A stretch of DNA of 45,026 nucleotides, from contig JAIXUV010000368.1 of NCBI GenBank assembly GCA_027483345.1, forward strand, positions 1 to 45,026, written 5' to 3'. Shown here one piece after another: positions 26,839 to 35,438 of the stretch (positions are counted from its first letter, which is position 1; each line of letters opens with the position of its first letter). The stretch is from Verrucomicrobiales bacterium (GTDB lineage Bacteria; Verrucomicrobiota; Verrucomicrobiia; Limisphaerales; UBA9464). Below the pieces are notes generated by a model that ran no database searches, was not told where the DNA came from, and worked only from the letters and a program-made list of their open reading frames with translations. A program made the position numbers and the translations under genes.

Positions 26839-27540
26839 TCAGAGCTTCTTGACCCGGATGTTCTTGTAGAACACCACCGACTTCGGGTCGTGGGCCTGGA
26901 GGGCGATCGTTCCGGCGTTGAGCTTGCGCTCGAAGTCCTTGCCGGGCTGGCGGCCGGCCTCCTCGGTGAAGTCGTTCACCAGGGTGCCGTTCAGGTAGAT
27001 CTTGATGTTGTTGCCCTTCACCACGACGTGGTGGGTGTACCACTGGTTGTCCTGCACCACGCCCTTGAGCTTGTCTTCCTTGACGTCCTGGACCGAGTAG
27101 ACGCTGCCGGACTTGCGCCAGTCACCCTGCGTCTGGTTCACCTGGGTCTCGTAGCCACCCCAAGGCCAACCGGTGTCGAGGTACTTGGTGTGGATGTAGA
27201 TGCCGCCGTTGGAACCGGGCTCGGTGAGCACATCGACCTTCAGTTCGAAATCCTTAAACGGGGCCAGCGGACCGTAGTAGAAGTTGTGGGACCGATCACC
27301 CTGGGCGCGGAACGCACCGTCGACGGTGGTCCAGGCCTTGGCGTTCTCGTTGACCCTCCAACCGGTCCAGGAACCGTCCGAGATGAGGGTAAAACCTTCG
27401 CTGTCCACGGAACCGAGGACTCCGGCGGTCGCGGTCGACGGGGCCACCTGGACGCTCTTGGCGGTGGAACTGCCGGACTGGGAGGCGCATCCGGCGAGGA
27501 GCGCCAACGCGGAAATTCGAAGCAAATGGGAGGTTTTCAT
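26839..27540 (-). CDS. DUF1080 (3-keto-disaccharide hydrolase domain) lipoprotein
   Basis: The start at ATG 27540 gives 233 residues with the lipobox LLAGC, so Cys18 should be lipidated. The rest is one DUF1080 jelly-roll domain (about 45-232): LISDGSWTGWRVNENAKAW, a central NGGIYIHTKY, GGYETQVNQTQGDWRKSGS, and the closing strand AGTIALQAHDPKSVVFYKNI RVKKL (split at RV). Members of this family cleave 3-keto-glycosides or bind glycans, and are strongly expanded in PVC bacteria. The gene faces the membrane-protein gene at 27661 across 120 bases, and two hairpins follow it. No keto-sugar dehydrogenase is next to it. Confidence 0.88.
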   Translation of the reverse strand: MKTSHLLRISALALLAGCASQSGSSTAKSVQVAPSTATAGVLGSVDSEGFTLISDGSWTGWRVNENAKAWTTVDGAFRAQGDRSHNFYYGPLAPFKDFELKVDVLTEPGSNGGIYIHTKYLDTGWPWGGYETQVNQTQGDWRKSGSVYSVQDVKEDKLKGVVQDNQWYTHHVVVKGNNIKIYLNGTLVNDFTEEAGRQPGKDFERKLNAGTIALQAHDPKSVVFYKNIRVKKL

Positions 27541-27660
27541 GGTCGGATCGGAATTGAACTGAGAGCAACCGAGTTTGTGGTGGACCACCGATCCGGGCAA
27601 ATGGGAAATCGTCGGAGGGGACGGATTGCCGTCGGCAGCCGTTCCGGTTGAATCTCCGCC

Positions 27661-28623
27661 GTGGACGAAAAGCCCAAGAACCCGCCTGCCGAAGGGAATG
27701 GCGCGTCCCGACCCCGGTTCCGGCTGGGAGCCTGGCAGCCCTTCACCGGCTCCGGAATCGGGGCCTTTGCCGACTCCCCGACATGGAGATCGGGCAGCTG
27801 GATCCTGCTATCCTCCGGCTTGGTCGGACTCTCCCTCGCATGGCTTCTTTGGTCCGCATGGTGGCCCGTGGTCGCCGCCGCGGCCGAATCGTTCCCGGAT
27901 TCACAGGTCGAGCTGCGCAACGGAGCCTTGAACTGGAACGGAGCCCGTTCCGGTATCCTCGCCGAAGCCCCGAAATTCGCGATCGCCCTGCGTTCCGAGT
28001 CACCGGCTTCCACCGGCCGGATCGCCGATCTCCAGCTGGAACTCTGGCGGACGGAGTGCCGACTTTCCGGAATCGCCGGCTTCGTCGCCTTTCCATGGCC
28101 CGCGGGGTGGACGCTTTCCCTCGATCGTCGGGACGCCGTCGCCGGATGGGGAGCGTGGAAGCGCCCCTTGTTGTTCGCGTCGGCTGTCGGTGGCGGGATC
28201 GCGGCCGCCTTGGTGTCGATCCTCCTTGGCCTGGCGCTGACGTTGCCCGTCTGGTTGCTGGGTTGGATCCTGGGACGGGGTATCCCACTGGGCGGGGCCG
28301 GTCGACTGGCCCTGGTCTCGACGGTCACTCCCAACCTCTGCGCCGTGGCGACGGTTGTCGGCTACGGACTGCTCTGGATACCCTGGCCGTTCTTCCTCGC
28401 GGCGGTCAGCTGTCATCCCATCGCCACGTTGCTGCTGGCGGTCTGGGCGGTCTTGGAGAAGCCCGCCGGGCCTCCCCCGGCGAAGAAGAACACGGAATCT
28501 CGGCGCCCGGGAAAGGAGTCCCGCGGCGGCAATCCGTTCGGACAGAAAGAAGCCGGGCAACCCGAATCGGCCGACGGTGGCAGGGCTTCCAGGAAGAAGA
28601 CCCCAAATCCCTTCCGACGCTAA
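27661..28623 (+). CDS. Multi-pass membrane protein of unknown function
   Basis: The 320-residue protein starts at GTG 27661. It has a soluble N-terminal stretch, a first helix (SWILLSSGLVGLSLAWLLW, about 48-66), an extracytoplasmic region of about 100 residues (SQVELRNGALNWNGARSGIL and on), then about four helices between 172 and 268. A basic, Pro/Lys/Arg-rich, probably disordered tail ends in TPNPFRR. The large loop followed by a helix bundle gives no recognised family match. Long open frames on both strands overlap here; this one has the only hydrophobic pattern expected of a real membrane protein, and codon use like its neighbours. Confidence 0.75.
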   Translation: MDEKPKNPPAEGNGASRPRFRLGAWQPFTGSGIGAFADSPTWRSGSWILLSSGLVGLSLAWLLWSAWWPVVAAAAESFPDSQVELRNGALNWNGARSGILAEAPKFAIALRSESPASTGRIADLQLELWRTECRLSGIAGFVAFPWPAGWTLSLDRRDAVAGWGAWKRPLLFASAVGGGIAAALVSILLGLALTLPVWLLGWILGRGIPLGGAGRLALVSTVTPNLCAVATVVGYGLLWIPWPFFLAAVSCHPIATLLLAVWAVLEKPAGPPPAKKNTESRRPGKESRGGNPFGQKEAGQPESADGGRASRKKTPNPFRR

Positions 28624-28656
28624 ACCGGCAACGCCCGGGAATCCGAGGCGAACCGC

Positions 28657-29514
28657 TCAGTTCGCCTCGGCGGGATTGATGCGCGCTCCCTTGGACTTCA
28701 AGACCTCGAGGACCTTCTTCGAGTTGCGAGAAAGCGGATTGTCCTGGAGTTGGATGCGGACGAACGGGGCGAACGAACGGGGACCGGCGAGATCCGGCGC
28801 CATCCACTTCTCCAACGGAGCGAGGTCGCGGATGCGGTTGCCGGAGAGGTTCAGATGGAACGGTGCCCTGAAACCCGCCACCGGCGAGAGATCCGCGATC
28901 CGATTCTTCGACGCGGAGAGGGACGTGATGCCACGCAGCGCCTCGAATCCCGCGAGGCTCGAGATCTTGTTGCCGTCGAGGTAGACCGTGGTGAGGCGGG
29001 TCAGGTTGGTCAGCGCGGACACCGAAGCCAGGCGGTTTCCGGTGAGGTAGACCGAGGCGAGGTTGGTGAGTCCGGCAAGCGGGGAAACGTCGGAGACCTG
29101 GTTGCGGGTCAGTTCCAGGTATTGAAGTGCCGGAACCCCGGAAAGCGGCGTCAGCACCTTCACGCTGTTGGAGGCCAGGTTGACCAACTGCAGCTGCTTC
29201 AGGCCGGAAAGGGGACGCAGGTCGACGATCCTGTTGCCCGGGAGCTCCAGCATCGCCAACGAACGGCAGTGCTCAAGGCCCGTCAGGTTCGTGATGCCAG
29301 CGAAGGGCGCCGAAACCGTGGACACGGTTCCGACGTCGGCGGCGGTCAGCGGCTCCTGGCTGCCCCGTTTCGCGAAGACCTGCTGCCGCACGGCCGCCTC
29401 CAGCCGCTTGTCGGCGAAGATGGACACCGGGGAATTGGTGGCATCCGCGGCCTCGAGACCCGGCATGAGGAACCCTGCGATGCACAACAGTAGGCGTGGG
29501 AGAATCTTGCTCAT
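28657..29514 (-). CDS. Secreted leucine-rich-repeat protein (internalin-like)
   Basis: The 285-residue product has a signal peptide (ILPRLLLCIAGFLMPGLEAA), then a cap region with ITNLTGLEHCRSLAMLELPGN, and about seven repeats of 21-22 residues of the form L..L.L..N.(I/V).(D/S)(L/V).PL(A/S)G. Clear units are LQLVNLASNSVKVLTPLSGV, LQYLELTRNQVSDVSPLAGL, LASVYLTGNRLASVSALTNL and LTTVYLDGNKISSLAGF. The repeats match the internalin-type (LRR_4) consensus and should form a curved binding scaffold. No enzyme domain is seen. It converges on the gene at 27661, with 33 bases between stops, and lies downstream of the tRNA-Leu gene but behind a strong terminator. Confidence 0.88.
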   Translation of the reverse strand: MSKILPRLLLCIAGFLMPGLEAADATNSPVSIFADKRLEAAVRQQVFAKRGSQEPLTAADVGTVSTVSAPFAGITNLTGLEHCRSLAMLELPGNRIVDLRPLSGLKQLQLVNLASNSVKVLTPLSGVPALQYLELTRNQVSDVSPLAGLTNLASVYLTGNRLASVSALTNLTRLTTVYLDGNKISSLAGFEALRGITSLSASKNRIADLSPVAGFRAPFHLNLSGNRIRDLAPLEKWMAPDLAGPRSFAPFVRIQLQDNPLSRNSKKVLEVLKSKGARINPAEAN

Positions 29515-29643
29515 GGAAACGAGCCGCCATGATGGCGGACGGGCCTGCGTGGGAAAGGGATTTCGTGGCGGCTGACTTGTCCCAACGCCGGCAAGGAACG
29601 CCGGACTTCACCCCCGGATTCGGGCGCCGGATCGACCTGAAGC

Positions 29644-29675
29644 GACAAAAACGAAAACCGCGATTGCTCGCGGTT
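29644..29675 (-). terminator. Strong rho-independent terminator of tRNA-Leu
   Basis: On the minus strand AACCGCGA, a 4-base loop and TCGCGGTT form an 8-bp stem (29656-29675), followed directly by TTTTCGTTTTTG. It begins 7 bases past the encoded CCA of the tRNA, so it ends that transcript before the LRR gene. Confidence 0.85.
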
Positions 29676-29682
29676 GTACAGA

Positions 29683-29768
29683 TGGTGCCGGTGGAGGGAC
29701 TCGAACCCCCACTCCCTTGCGGGAAACAGATTTTGAGTCTATCGCGTCTGCCATTTCGCCACACCGGC
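29683..29768 (-). tRNA. tRNA-Leu, anticodon CAA
   Basis: On the minus strand the 7-bp acceptor stem GCCGGTG pairs with CACCGGC, followed by discriminator A and an encoded CCA (29683-29685). The T arm contains GGTTCGAGTCC. The anticodon loop reads CTCAAAA, giving anticodon CAA, which reads UUG leucine. A long variable arm with the stem CCCGCAAGGGA identifies a class II tRNA. Length is 86 bases including CCA. It is a single-gene unit with its own terminator. Confidence 0.96.
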
Positions 29769-29906
29769 GCGCATCAGGTCCGGTTTAAATGCCAGCGGCG
29801 CGCACGCATGGCAATCCAAACGTTCGGGTTTGGCCGCATCGCGGGGTCGAATCCACACGGGCCCACCACACCTCAAGGGATCCTTCAGGCCCTCACGGCT
29901 TCCGGG

Positions 29907-31172
29907 TCAGGGACGCCAGACGATCCGGCTGATCGAGTCGTTGGTGGTCGACTGGAACCATCCTCCGTACTCGACCAGATAGAGCGCGCCGTCCGGACCC
30001 AACCGCATCGCGACCGGCCCTCCAGGCAGGTTCTGGGCGAAGGATTCGCTGTCGCCGGGCCGTCCCGACTTGGGGTCCACGGGGGCGAACCGGACCGACT
30101 TGCGGTTGTAGTCCGCATAGAACAGGCCGCCCAGGAACCGCTCGGGGAAGGCCCCGGGTTTGCGCGGGGCCCGGTAGATGAGCGCGCCGGTGCAGGAGCC
30201 GCCGGTGTTGCGCAGGTAATGGAACCAGGGGGGCGAATACCCGGCGATTCGGTTGGTCCGGGTCAGCGTTTCCATCCCGTCAGAGAAGACCCGCGGCCAA
30301 CCGTGGCTGGCACCGGGCTCCAAACGGTTCACCTCCTCGTGGTCGTCCAGTTCATCGCCGCCGTTCTCGGCCTCCAGGACCCAACCGGTCGGGGCGTCGA
30401 AGCTCAGCGCCCACGGTTGGCGATGTCCCACGGTGTACACCTCGCCCCGGGCACCGGGCCTTCCAACGAACGGGTTGCGGGCCGGGATGGAGCCATCCAA
30501 GCCGATCCGGAGCACCTTCCCGCGGAGATCGCCGGGGTTCAGCGCCTGGTTGTTGGTGTCGGAGCAGTAGGACTTCAGCCTTCCGATCTCGTTGTTGTCC
30601 CCGGTGGTCACGTACAGGAGACGCTCCACGGGATGCACCAGCAGTCCGCCACCAACGTGCTGTCCCCGCTCCTCACCGTCGAACTCGAGCAGGACCTTCT
30701 CCGAATCCGGCACCAGCCTCGCGGCCGGACCGGCTCCGGCCACGCTCCATTTCGAAACCCGGCTCCGGTAGAGTCCGGCGGGCTTGTTGGTCGCGTGATG
30801 GAACAGGAAGACCTCCCCGCCGTTGGCCGCCGAGAAGTCCGGATGGAAGGCGATCCCGTGGAGCCCACGGTCGCCGGCGGTGTCGGTGGGGATCCGGCCC
30901 ACCAGGACCACGGACCGGTCCTGCGGATCCATCCTCCAGACATGACCCGAGCGCCCGGTGATCCACGGGGCCCCATCCGGGGCGAAGGCTAGGTCCATCG
31001 GTTCCTGCAGCTCGGAGCCCGCCAATCCCTCGCGGACAAAGCCGTTCGGAAGCCGGACGGACGCGCCCTCGGTCCCGGGGGTTGCCACCAACAGCAGCAC
31101 GATTCCGGCGAGGAACAGGAATCTGGCAACCAGGCTCGGGTGCGGGGCGCAGGACCGGTTTCCGGGATTCAT
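29907..31172 (-). CDS. Exported PQQ-dependent sugar dehydrogenase-like protein
   Basis: From ATG 31172 the protein has 421 residues and a signal peptide (LVARFLFLAGIVLLLVATPG). It shows the glucose/sorbosone dehydrogenase beta-propeller: LQEPMDLAFAPDGAPWITGR, DRGLHGIAFHPDF with the histidine expected at the catalytic site, LLYVTTGDNNEIGR, LRGKVLRIGLDGSIPARNPF, YTVGHRQPWALSFD and GALYLVEYGG. Such soluble periplasmic enzymes oxidise aldose sugars with PQQ, though many relatives have no proven activity and no PQQ genes lie nearby. It ends 138 bases from the tRNA. It starts 65 bases after the lpxA stop on the same strand, so it may be read through from the lpx operon. Confidence 0.85.
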   Translation of the reverse strand: MNPGNRSCAPHPSLVARFLFLAGIVLLLVATPGTEGASVRLPNGFVREGLAGSELQEPMDLAFAPDGAPWITGRSGHVWRMDPQDRSVVLVGRIPTDTAGDRGLHGIAFHPDFSAANGGEVFLFHHATNKPAGLYRSRVSKWSVAGAGPAARLVPDSEKVLLEFDGEERGQHVGGGLLVHPVERLLYVTTGDNNEIGRLKSYCSDTNNQALNPGDLRGKVLRIGLDGSIPARNPFVGRPGARGEVYTVGHRQPWALSFDAPTGWVLEAENGGDELDDHEEVNRLEPGASHGWPRVFSDGMETLTRTNRIAGYSPPWFHYLRNTGGSCTGALIYRAPRKPGAFPERFLGGLFYADYNRKSVRFAPVDPKSGRPGDSESFAQNLPGGPVAMRLGPDGALYLVEYGGWFQSTTNDSISRIVWRP

Positions 31173-31237
31173 TAGATGAATCCCATTCCCGCCGATTCCG
31201 GTCCGCATGTCCACAGCGAGGGGACCGGTTTTCGACA

Positions 31238-32005
31238 CTACTTGGCCAAGCCCCGCTTGGAATCCCGGGCGAATGCCATCAGATGCGTCAGCTCCTCGGA
31301 GGCCGGCAACTCGGACTCCAGGCGGGCCAGTGCGTTGGCCGTGGTCAGTCCGGAACGGAACAACACCTTGTAGGCCTTGGTGAGGTTCGAGAGGGATTCC
31401 GCGGCGAACCCGGCACGCTCCAGGCCGACCTTGTTGACGAACCGCGTCTCGGCCGGATTGCCGTCCGCCATCATGTACGGGGCAATGTCCTGGACCACCT
31501 TTGAACAGCCCCCGATCATCGAGAAGCGTCCGATCCGGCAGAACTGGTGCACCGCCGCCAAGCCCCCGATGATCGCGTGGTCCTCCACGATCACATGGCC
31601 GGCGAGCGTGGCCACGTTGGACATGATCACGTGGCTGCCCACCTGGACGTCGTGGGCCAGATGGGTGTAGGCGAGGAAATGGTTGTCGGAACCCACAGTC
31701 GTCGCGTCGCCGTCGGCGGTCGCGCTGTGGACGGTCGAGTACTCGCGGAAGACGTTGCGGTCGCCGATCACGGTCCTTGTCTCCCCACCGTTCCACTTCA
31801 GGTCCTGGGTCTTGGTGCCGAGGCAGGCGAAGGGGAAGATCTCGTTGTCCGATCCCAACGTCGTGACGCCGTCGAGGACCACGTGGGAATGGAGTCGGCA
31901 ACGGTCGCCGAGGACCACCCTCGGCCCAACGATGCAATACGGACCGATGTCGCAATCGGCACCGAGACGGGCTCCGGCGTGGATGACGGCGGTGGGATGG
32001 ATCAT
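31238..32005 (-). CDS. lpxA: UDP-N-acetylglucosamine acyltransferase LpxA
   Basis: LpxA adds a 3-hydroxyacyl chain to UDP-GlcNAc, the first step of lipid A synthesis, in the cytoplasm. The 255-residue protein opens with MIHPTAVIHAGARLGADCDI and continues through left-handed beta-helix hexapeptide repeats. The catalytic histidine is His118 in YTHLAHDVQVG. The C-terminal helical part (GLERAGFAAESLSNLTKAY onward) is normal. The start at ATG 32005 overlaps the stop of the small membrane-protein gene (ATGA); the longer frame upstream is not supported. The order lpxC-fabZ, small membrane protein, lpxA resembles the Bacteroidetes and Chlamydiae lpx clusters, except for the extra gene. Confidence 0.95.
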   Translation of the reverse strand: MIHPTAVIHAGARLGADCDIGPYCIVGPRVVLGDRCRLHSHVVLDGVTTLGSDNEIFPFACLGTKTQDLKWNGGETRTVIGDRNVFREYSTVHSATADGDATTVGSDNHFLAYTHLAHDVQVGSHVIMSNVATLAGHVIVEDHAIIGGLAAVHQFCRIGRFSMIGGCSKVVQDIAPYMMADGNPAETRFVNKVGLERAGFAAESLSNLTKAYKVLFRSGLTTANALARLESELPASEELTHLMAFARDSKRGLAK

Positions 32006-32292
32006 CGGGCGGTCTTGGTGGAGTCGGAGATGTCTGCCGGCCCGCATGGGTTCCGGCGTTGGAAGAACAGGCCAACCAGCACCGCGAAGACCCCGAGACC
32101 GCCGCCGAGGAAGACCCCGCCGGTGGCGCCAAGGACGATCGCGAAACCCACCGGCTCGACGTCGTTCCAGGGGATGAAATGCCGGAAGAACGACGGCACC
32201 AGGGTTCCCGCCGCCCAGCCGAACAGGCCGCCCATGGACATCCCCGCAAGTGCCCCAAGGGACACGCGGGCGAATATGACGAGCCAGCTCAT
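32002..32292 (-). CDS. Small two-to-three-helix membrane protein in the lpx operon
   Basis: The 96-residue protein has a Gly-rich first helix (SLGALAGMSMGGLFGWAAG) and a second long hydrophobic stretch (GFAIVLGATGGVFLGGGLGVFAVLVGLFF, about 49-77, read in two pieces), with a short soluble tail. I do not recognise a family. It starts 28 bases after the lpxC-fabZ stop and its stop overlaps the lpxA start, so it is translated as part of this operon. The Gly-zipper-like helices suggest packing within the inner membrane. A role in lipid A synthesis or regulation is only guilt by association. Confidence 0.78.
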   Translation of the reverse strand: MSWLVIFARVSLGALAGMSMGGLFGWAAGTLVPSFFRHFIPWNDVEPVGFAIVLGATGGVFLGGGLGVFAVLVGLFFQRRNPCGPADISDSTKTAR

Positions 32293-32320
32293 GGATACCG
32301 GTTTGGGACCGAAGTGCGGT

Positions 32321-33724
32321 TCATCGGTCCATCAACATGAAGGTGACGTCCGCCTCGGAGACGGTCTCGCCATCCACGGAGCACTTGCCCTTCGCCTTGC
32401 CGATCTTGCCGCGCGACTTGGTCATCTCGACCTCGATCATGAGGACGTCGCCAGGCCGCACCGGCTTCCGCCATTTCACGTCTTCGGCGGACATGAAGTA
32501 GGCCAGTTTCCCGGCGTTCTCCGCCTGGCGCATCATGAGGATGCCGGCGACCTGGGCGATGGCCTCCAACTGGAGCACGCCCGGCATGATCGGATGACCG
32601 GGGAAGTGGCCTTCGAAGAAGGGTTCGCCCATCGTGACGTTCTTCTGGGCGACGATCCGGTTGCCGTCGATCTTGGTGACCTTGTCCACCATGAGGAACG
32701 GCGGGCGATGCGGCAGGACCTTCATGACCTGCATGACGTCGAGCGTGGCGCCGTCCTGGACGAGGTTCTCGGAATGCGGTGTGGAATTCACGACGGGAAC
32801 TGCGGGTTTCGCGGCGGACTTGGGCGACGTGGAAGCGGACTTGGTCTCGGAGGCGACCGGCGGCGGGGCGAAGGTCCGGGCGGCCTCGATGGGGCGGCGC
32901 ATCTGGGCGAGGATCGCCTTCGCCAGCTCGGTGTTCGCGTGATGGCTCGGCTTGACCGCAATGACGTGTCCCCGGATCGGCCGACCGACCAGCGAAAGGT
33001 CGCCGACGATGTCGAGGATCTTGTGCCGGACGAACTCCTCGCGGTAGCGAAGGGGCTCGTTGGTGAGGATCGCGTCGTCGCGGATGACGATCGCGTTCTC
33101 GAGGCTGCCTCCCTTGATCAGGCCGTTCTTGATGAGGTACTCGATCTCCTCGTAGAAGCAGAACGTCCGGGCGTGGCTGAGTTCCTTTTCCCAGGACGCG
33201 GAGGTGACCTCAAGGGAGAAGAACTGGGTGAACCGGCCTCCGCGATCGGAGCTGGTGCAGGTGACCTTGAAGCCGTCGTGCGGAAAGACCGCCATCTGGG
33301 TCTCGCCGATGGTCAGCTCGATCGGGGCCACGACCGAGTAGGGTTCGACGACGTCCGCCTGGGGGACGGTCCCGGCCTCGCGGAGCATCCGGACGAACTC
33401 GCGGGAACTGCCGTCGGCGATGGGCGGTTCGCCGGCATCCAATTCGACCACCGCGTTGTCGATCCCGGCCCCGGCGAACGCCGCCAGGACGTGTTCCACG
33501 GTGTGGATCCGAACCGAACCCTTGCCGATGGTGGTCGAACGTTGGGTGTCGACGACGTGTTCCGCGCGGGCCTCGACCTCCGGGCGACCGTCCAGATCCA
33601 CGCGACGGAACCGCAGGCCGGTTCCCGGCGCGGCGGGCAGGAAGGTCATGGAGACCTTGTTCCCGCCATGCAGGCCGATGCCCGAGAAGGACACGGACTG
33701 TTTGAGAGTCTGCTGTTGAGGCAC
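32321..33724 (-). CDS. lpxC-fabZ: Bifunctional LpxC deacetylase / FabZ dehydratase fusion
   Basis: The start at GTG 33724 gives 467 residues; the frame upstream has no family similarity. The LpxC half (1-290) makes the committed step of lipid A: GIGLHGG (about 16-21), the zinc motif HTVEH (74-78), LSHARTFCFYEE, and RHKILDIVGDLSLVG with the third metal/active-site region, then GHVIAVKPSHHAN. An Ala/Pro/Ser-rich linker (about 290-320) leads to FabZ (about 325-467), with LPHRPPFLMVDKV, the active His in EGHFPGHPIMPGV and the Glu in LQLEAIAQ. FabZ dehydrates 3-hydroxyacyl-ACP, the same acyl pool used by LpxA. This fusion is known in Bacteroidetes and Verrucomicrobia. The fused enzyme can balance fatty acid and lipid A synthesis. 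Confidence 0.96.
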   Translation of the reverse strand: MPQQQTLKQSVSFSGIGLHGGNKVSMTFLPAAPGTGLRFRRVDLDGRPEVEARAEHVVDTQRSTTIGKGSVRIHTVEHVLAAFAGAGIDNAVVELDAGEPPIADGSSREFVRMLREAGTVPQADVVEPYSVVAPIELTIGETQMAVFPHDGFKVTCTSSDRGGRFTQFFSLEVTSASWEKELSHARTFCFYEEIEYLIKNGLIKGGSLENAIVIRDDAILTNEPLRYREEFVRHKILDIVGDLSLVGRPIRGHVIAVKPSHHANTELAKAILAQMRRPIEAARTFAPPPVASETKSASTSPKSAAKPAVPVVNSTPHSENLVQDGATLDVMQVMKVLPHRPPFLMVDKVTKIDGNRIVAQKNVTMGEPFFEGHFPGHPIMPGVLQLEAIAQVAGILMMRQAENAGKLAYFMSAEDVKWRKPVRPGDVLMIEVEMTKSRGKIGKAKGKCSVDGETVSEADVTFMLMDR

Positions 33725-34100
33725 GGCGCTGGGTAATAGCGAATTGAAAACCGGCAAGGCAATGCCCCAGTGCGGAAGACGCCCGGAAGCACCTCGGCTC
33801 CAGCCACCCTCTGCGACCCGGAGTCCATCACGCTCGCACATTCCCAAGCCACGATCCGGCAAACCTTTCCTTAACCAGGTCTGGGAGGGGCGGAACAGTC
33901 CAAGACATCGGCACCACCTCGGGTTCGTACCTCAACGGCACATCGAGGCACGGAGAGAGCGAGACGCCCCCGCTTCGTTTTCCGAACTTCAGGCAGGCGA
34001 CTGCGGCACCGAACGACGGATCCCTACCGAGTCGGTTCTGAAAACCACCCCGTCATCGAGGAGAGCGTGGGAGATCGCCCCTCTCGGACGTGGGTGCGGC
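33725..34100. other. 376-base intergenic region upstream of the lpx operon
   Basis: No convincing gene is seen. It must hold the promoter of the lpxC-fabZ operon; TTGCCT and TATTAC, 18 bases apart on the minus strand about 10 bases before the GTG, are a possible but weak sigma-70 promoter. It also contains the 3' flank of the secreted-protein gene at 34101. One TTAA at about 33873 is isolated and is not a regulator box. Confidence 0.5.
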
Positions 34101-34955
34101 TCAGGGGGCAAACCGGTAGAACCGCGCCGAGACCGAAGGATCGATCGCCTCGGAGGAGGTGACCGGGGTCCAATTCGTGGAGCCCAGGAACGGCGCCGCC
34201 TCGACGCCGTTCCATAGGGCCACGGTGTCGAGAACCAACCGAGGACCAGCCTCCCCCCTTTCGAAACGCACGGGACGGAACCGGTTGTCGACCCCGACCC
34301 GAAGAGGTTCGCCAGGCTGTCCTAAGCCGAAGCCCTTGAGTCGCACCTTGAGTGAATCGTCGCCCGCCGGCTGGGGACCGAAATTCCAGTGGCCTTGGAA
34401 ACGGAGGGTCACCCATCCCTGTCGGGCCTCGGCCCCTTCTCCGACCCTGAAAAAAACGTTGTGGGGTTCACTTGCCGAAAATGCTTGGGACGGAATTCCG
34501 ATGTTCGCGACGCCTCCCCCAATCACGGAAACGATGTTTCTTCCAAAACCACCCAATACAACGGTGCTCCGCCCGACCGAACAGACAGAGACCGGGCTCG
34601 AAGTCCATTGCGGATGGTCGCCTTGCGGATCTGCGCTTTCTGGCCAAAGGACCCGCACACCAAAAATTCCCGGATCGGCTCGGATAAAGACACCCTCTCT
34701 CGGCTCGAAAGTCAGATCGCGGCTCCATTCAGGGCCAACGCCGAACGGTTCCGGAAGGGCCGGGTACCGGAGCGACGTCTCCACCAACTCCAACTCGGGC
34801 GCTCCATCCCCATCAAGGTCGATCGGAAAGCGGTTGACCGACGTCGACGATTTGGGCTCCAGCCCAGGCGACGCGCCCGTGGTCGAAAGCAGGAATCCAG
34901 AAAGGATGCCGTAGGAAAGAAGGGCAAGACCCGGGCGTCGTGTCGTGGACTTCAT
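34101..34955 (-). CDS. Secreted protein of unknown function with lower GC
   Basis: From ATG 34955 the product has 284 residues, with a signal peptide (GLALLSYGILSGFLLSTTGA). The mature part opens with FPIDLDGDGAPELELVE, a calcium-loop or FG-GAP-like strand. It ends in GSTNWTPVTSSEAIDPSVSARFYRFAP, read here as STNWTPV ... ARFYRFAP, a C-terminal pattern shared by many verrucomicrobial exported proteins. Between them are plain beta-rich segments with no known domain. Third-position GC is visibly lower than in the flanking genes, with A runs that are rare elsewhere in the window, which may mean recent acquisition or weak constraint. Its neighbours are the lpx operon and the response regulator, each on the far side of a long spacer. 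Confidence 0.65.
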   Translation of the reverse strand: MKSTTRRPGLALLSYGILSGFLLSTTGASPGLEPKSSTSVNRFPIDLDGDGAPELELVETSLRYPALPEPFGVGPEWSRDLTFEPREGVFIRADPGIFGVRVLWPESADPQGDHPQWTSSPVSVCSVGRSTVVLGGFGRNIVSVIGGGVANIGIPSQAFSASEPHNVFFRVGEGAEARQGWVTLRFQGHWNFGPQPAGDDSLKVRLKGFGLGQPGEPLRVGVDNRFRPVRFERGEAGPRLVLDTVALWNGVEAAPFLGSTNWTPVTSSEAIDPSVSARFYRFAP

Positions 34956-35438
34956 GATGCGATCAGCCCTTGAACCACATCTTTCAGAATGCTGACTCCG
35001 GAACGGTTGGCAAGATGGCAGGGAGCCGCGGAAGACCGATGTCGTTTCCGCCATCTCTGCCGACAATGGACGGATCCTTCTTGGCCTCATGAAAGGCGCG
35101 AGGCGGAAGCGGGCGTAAGGGCCAACGAAACGGGTGGCTTTGAGCGCTGCTGTTTCACGGAGCCGCTTCCAGCTTGAACCCGGCTTGAAGGAAGTGTCCT
35201 GCATGGATCCGATCCGGAACCGACGATGATTCGGATGTGGGTCGTGCCGCGACGATCCCGATCCGGTCTGGCCGTAGGCGGAGGATCGGGACCGGTTCCA
35301 GAACCGCCGCGCGGAATCCGGTGACGGGCAGGAAATGTGCGACGATCGCCGGCCGGCTGAGCCGGTCCCGTGATCGCAATCGGCTCGTCCCGAAGCCGGC
35401 AAAAAGGCGGCCGTTTCCGTCCGGCGGCGAAGGGTGGA
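34956..35438. other. Long spacer upstream of the response regulator gene
   Basis: No gene is supported: the short frames here lack signal, motif or ribosome site. It carries the 5' flank of the secreted-protein gene on one side and leads into the response-regulator boxes on the other. Several GGAACC/GGTTCC and CCGATCC-like repeats occur but form no clear array. Confidence 0.5.

Noticed and set aside
27537-28334. A minus-strand frame opposite the membrane protein at 27661
   Set aside because: It has no ribosome site, is rich in Pro/Ser/Arg and would overlap the DUF1080 promoter region.
29786-29796. TTTAAA upstream of the tRNA as a regulator box
   Set aside because: There is no tandem partner; it is more likely part of the tRNA promoter.
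33868-33880. A single CTTAA near the lpx promoter as a further regulator box
   Set aside because: It is isolated, with no partner 10-11 bases away, so it does not meet the pattern of the other arrays.
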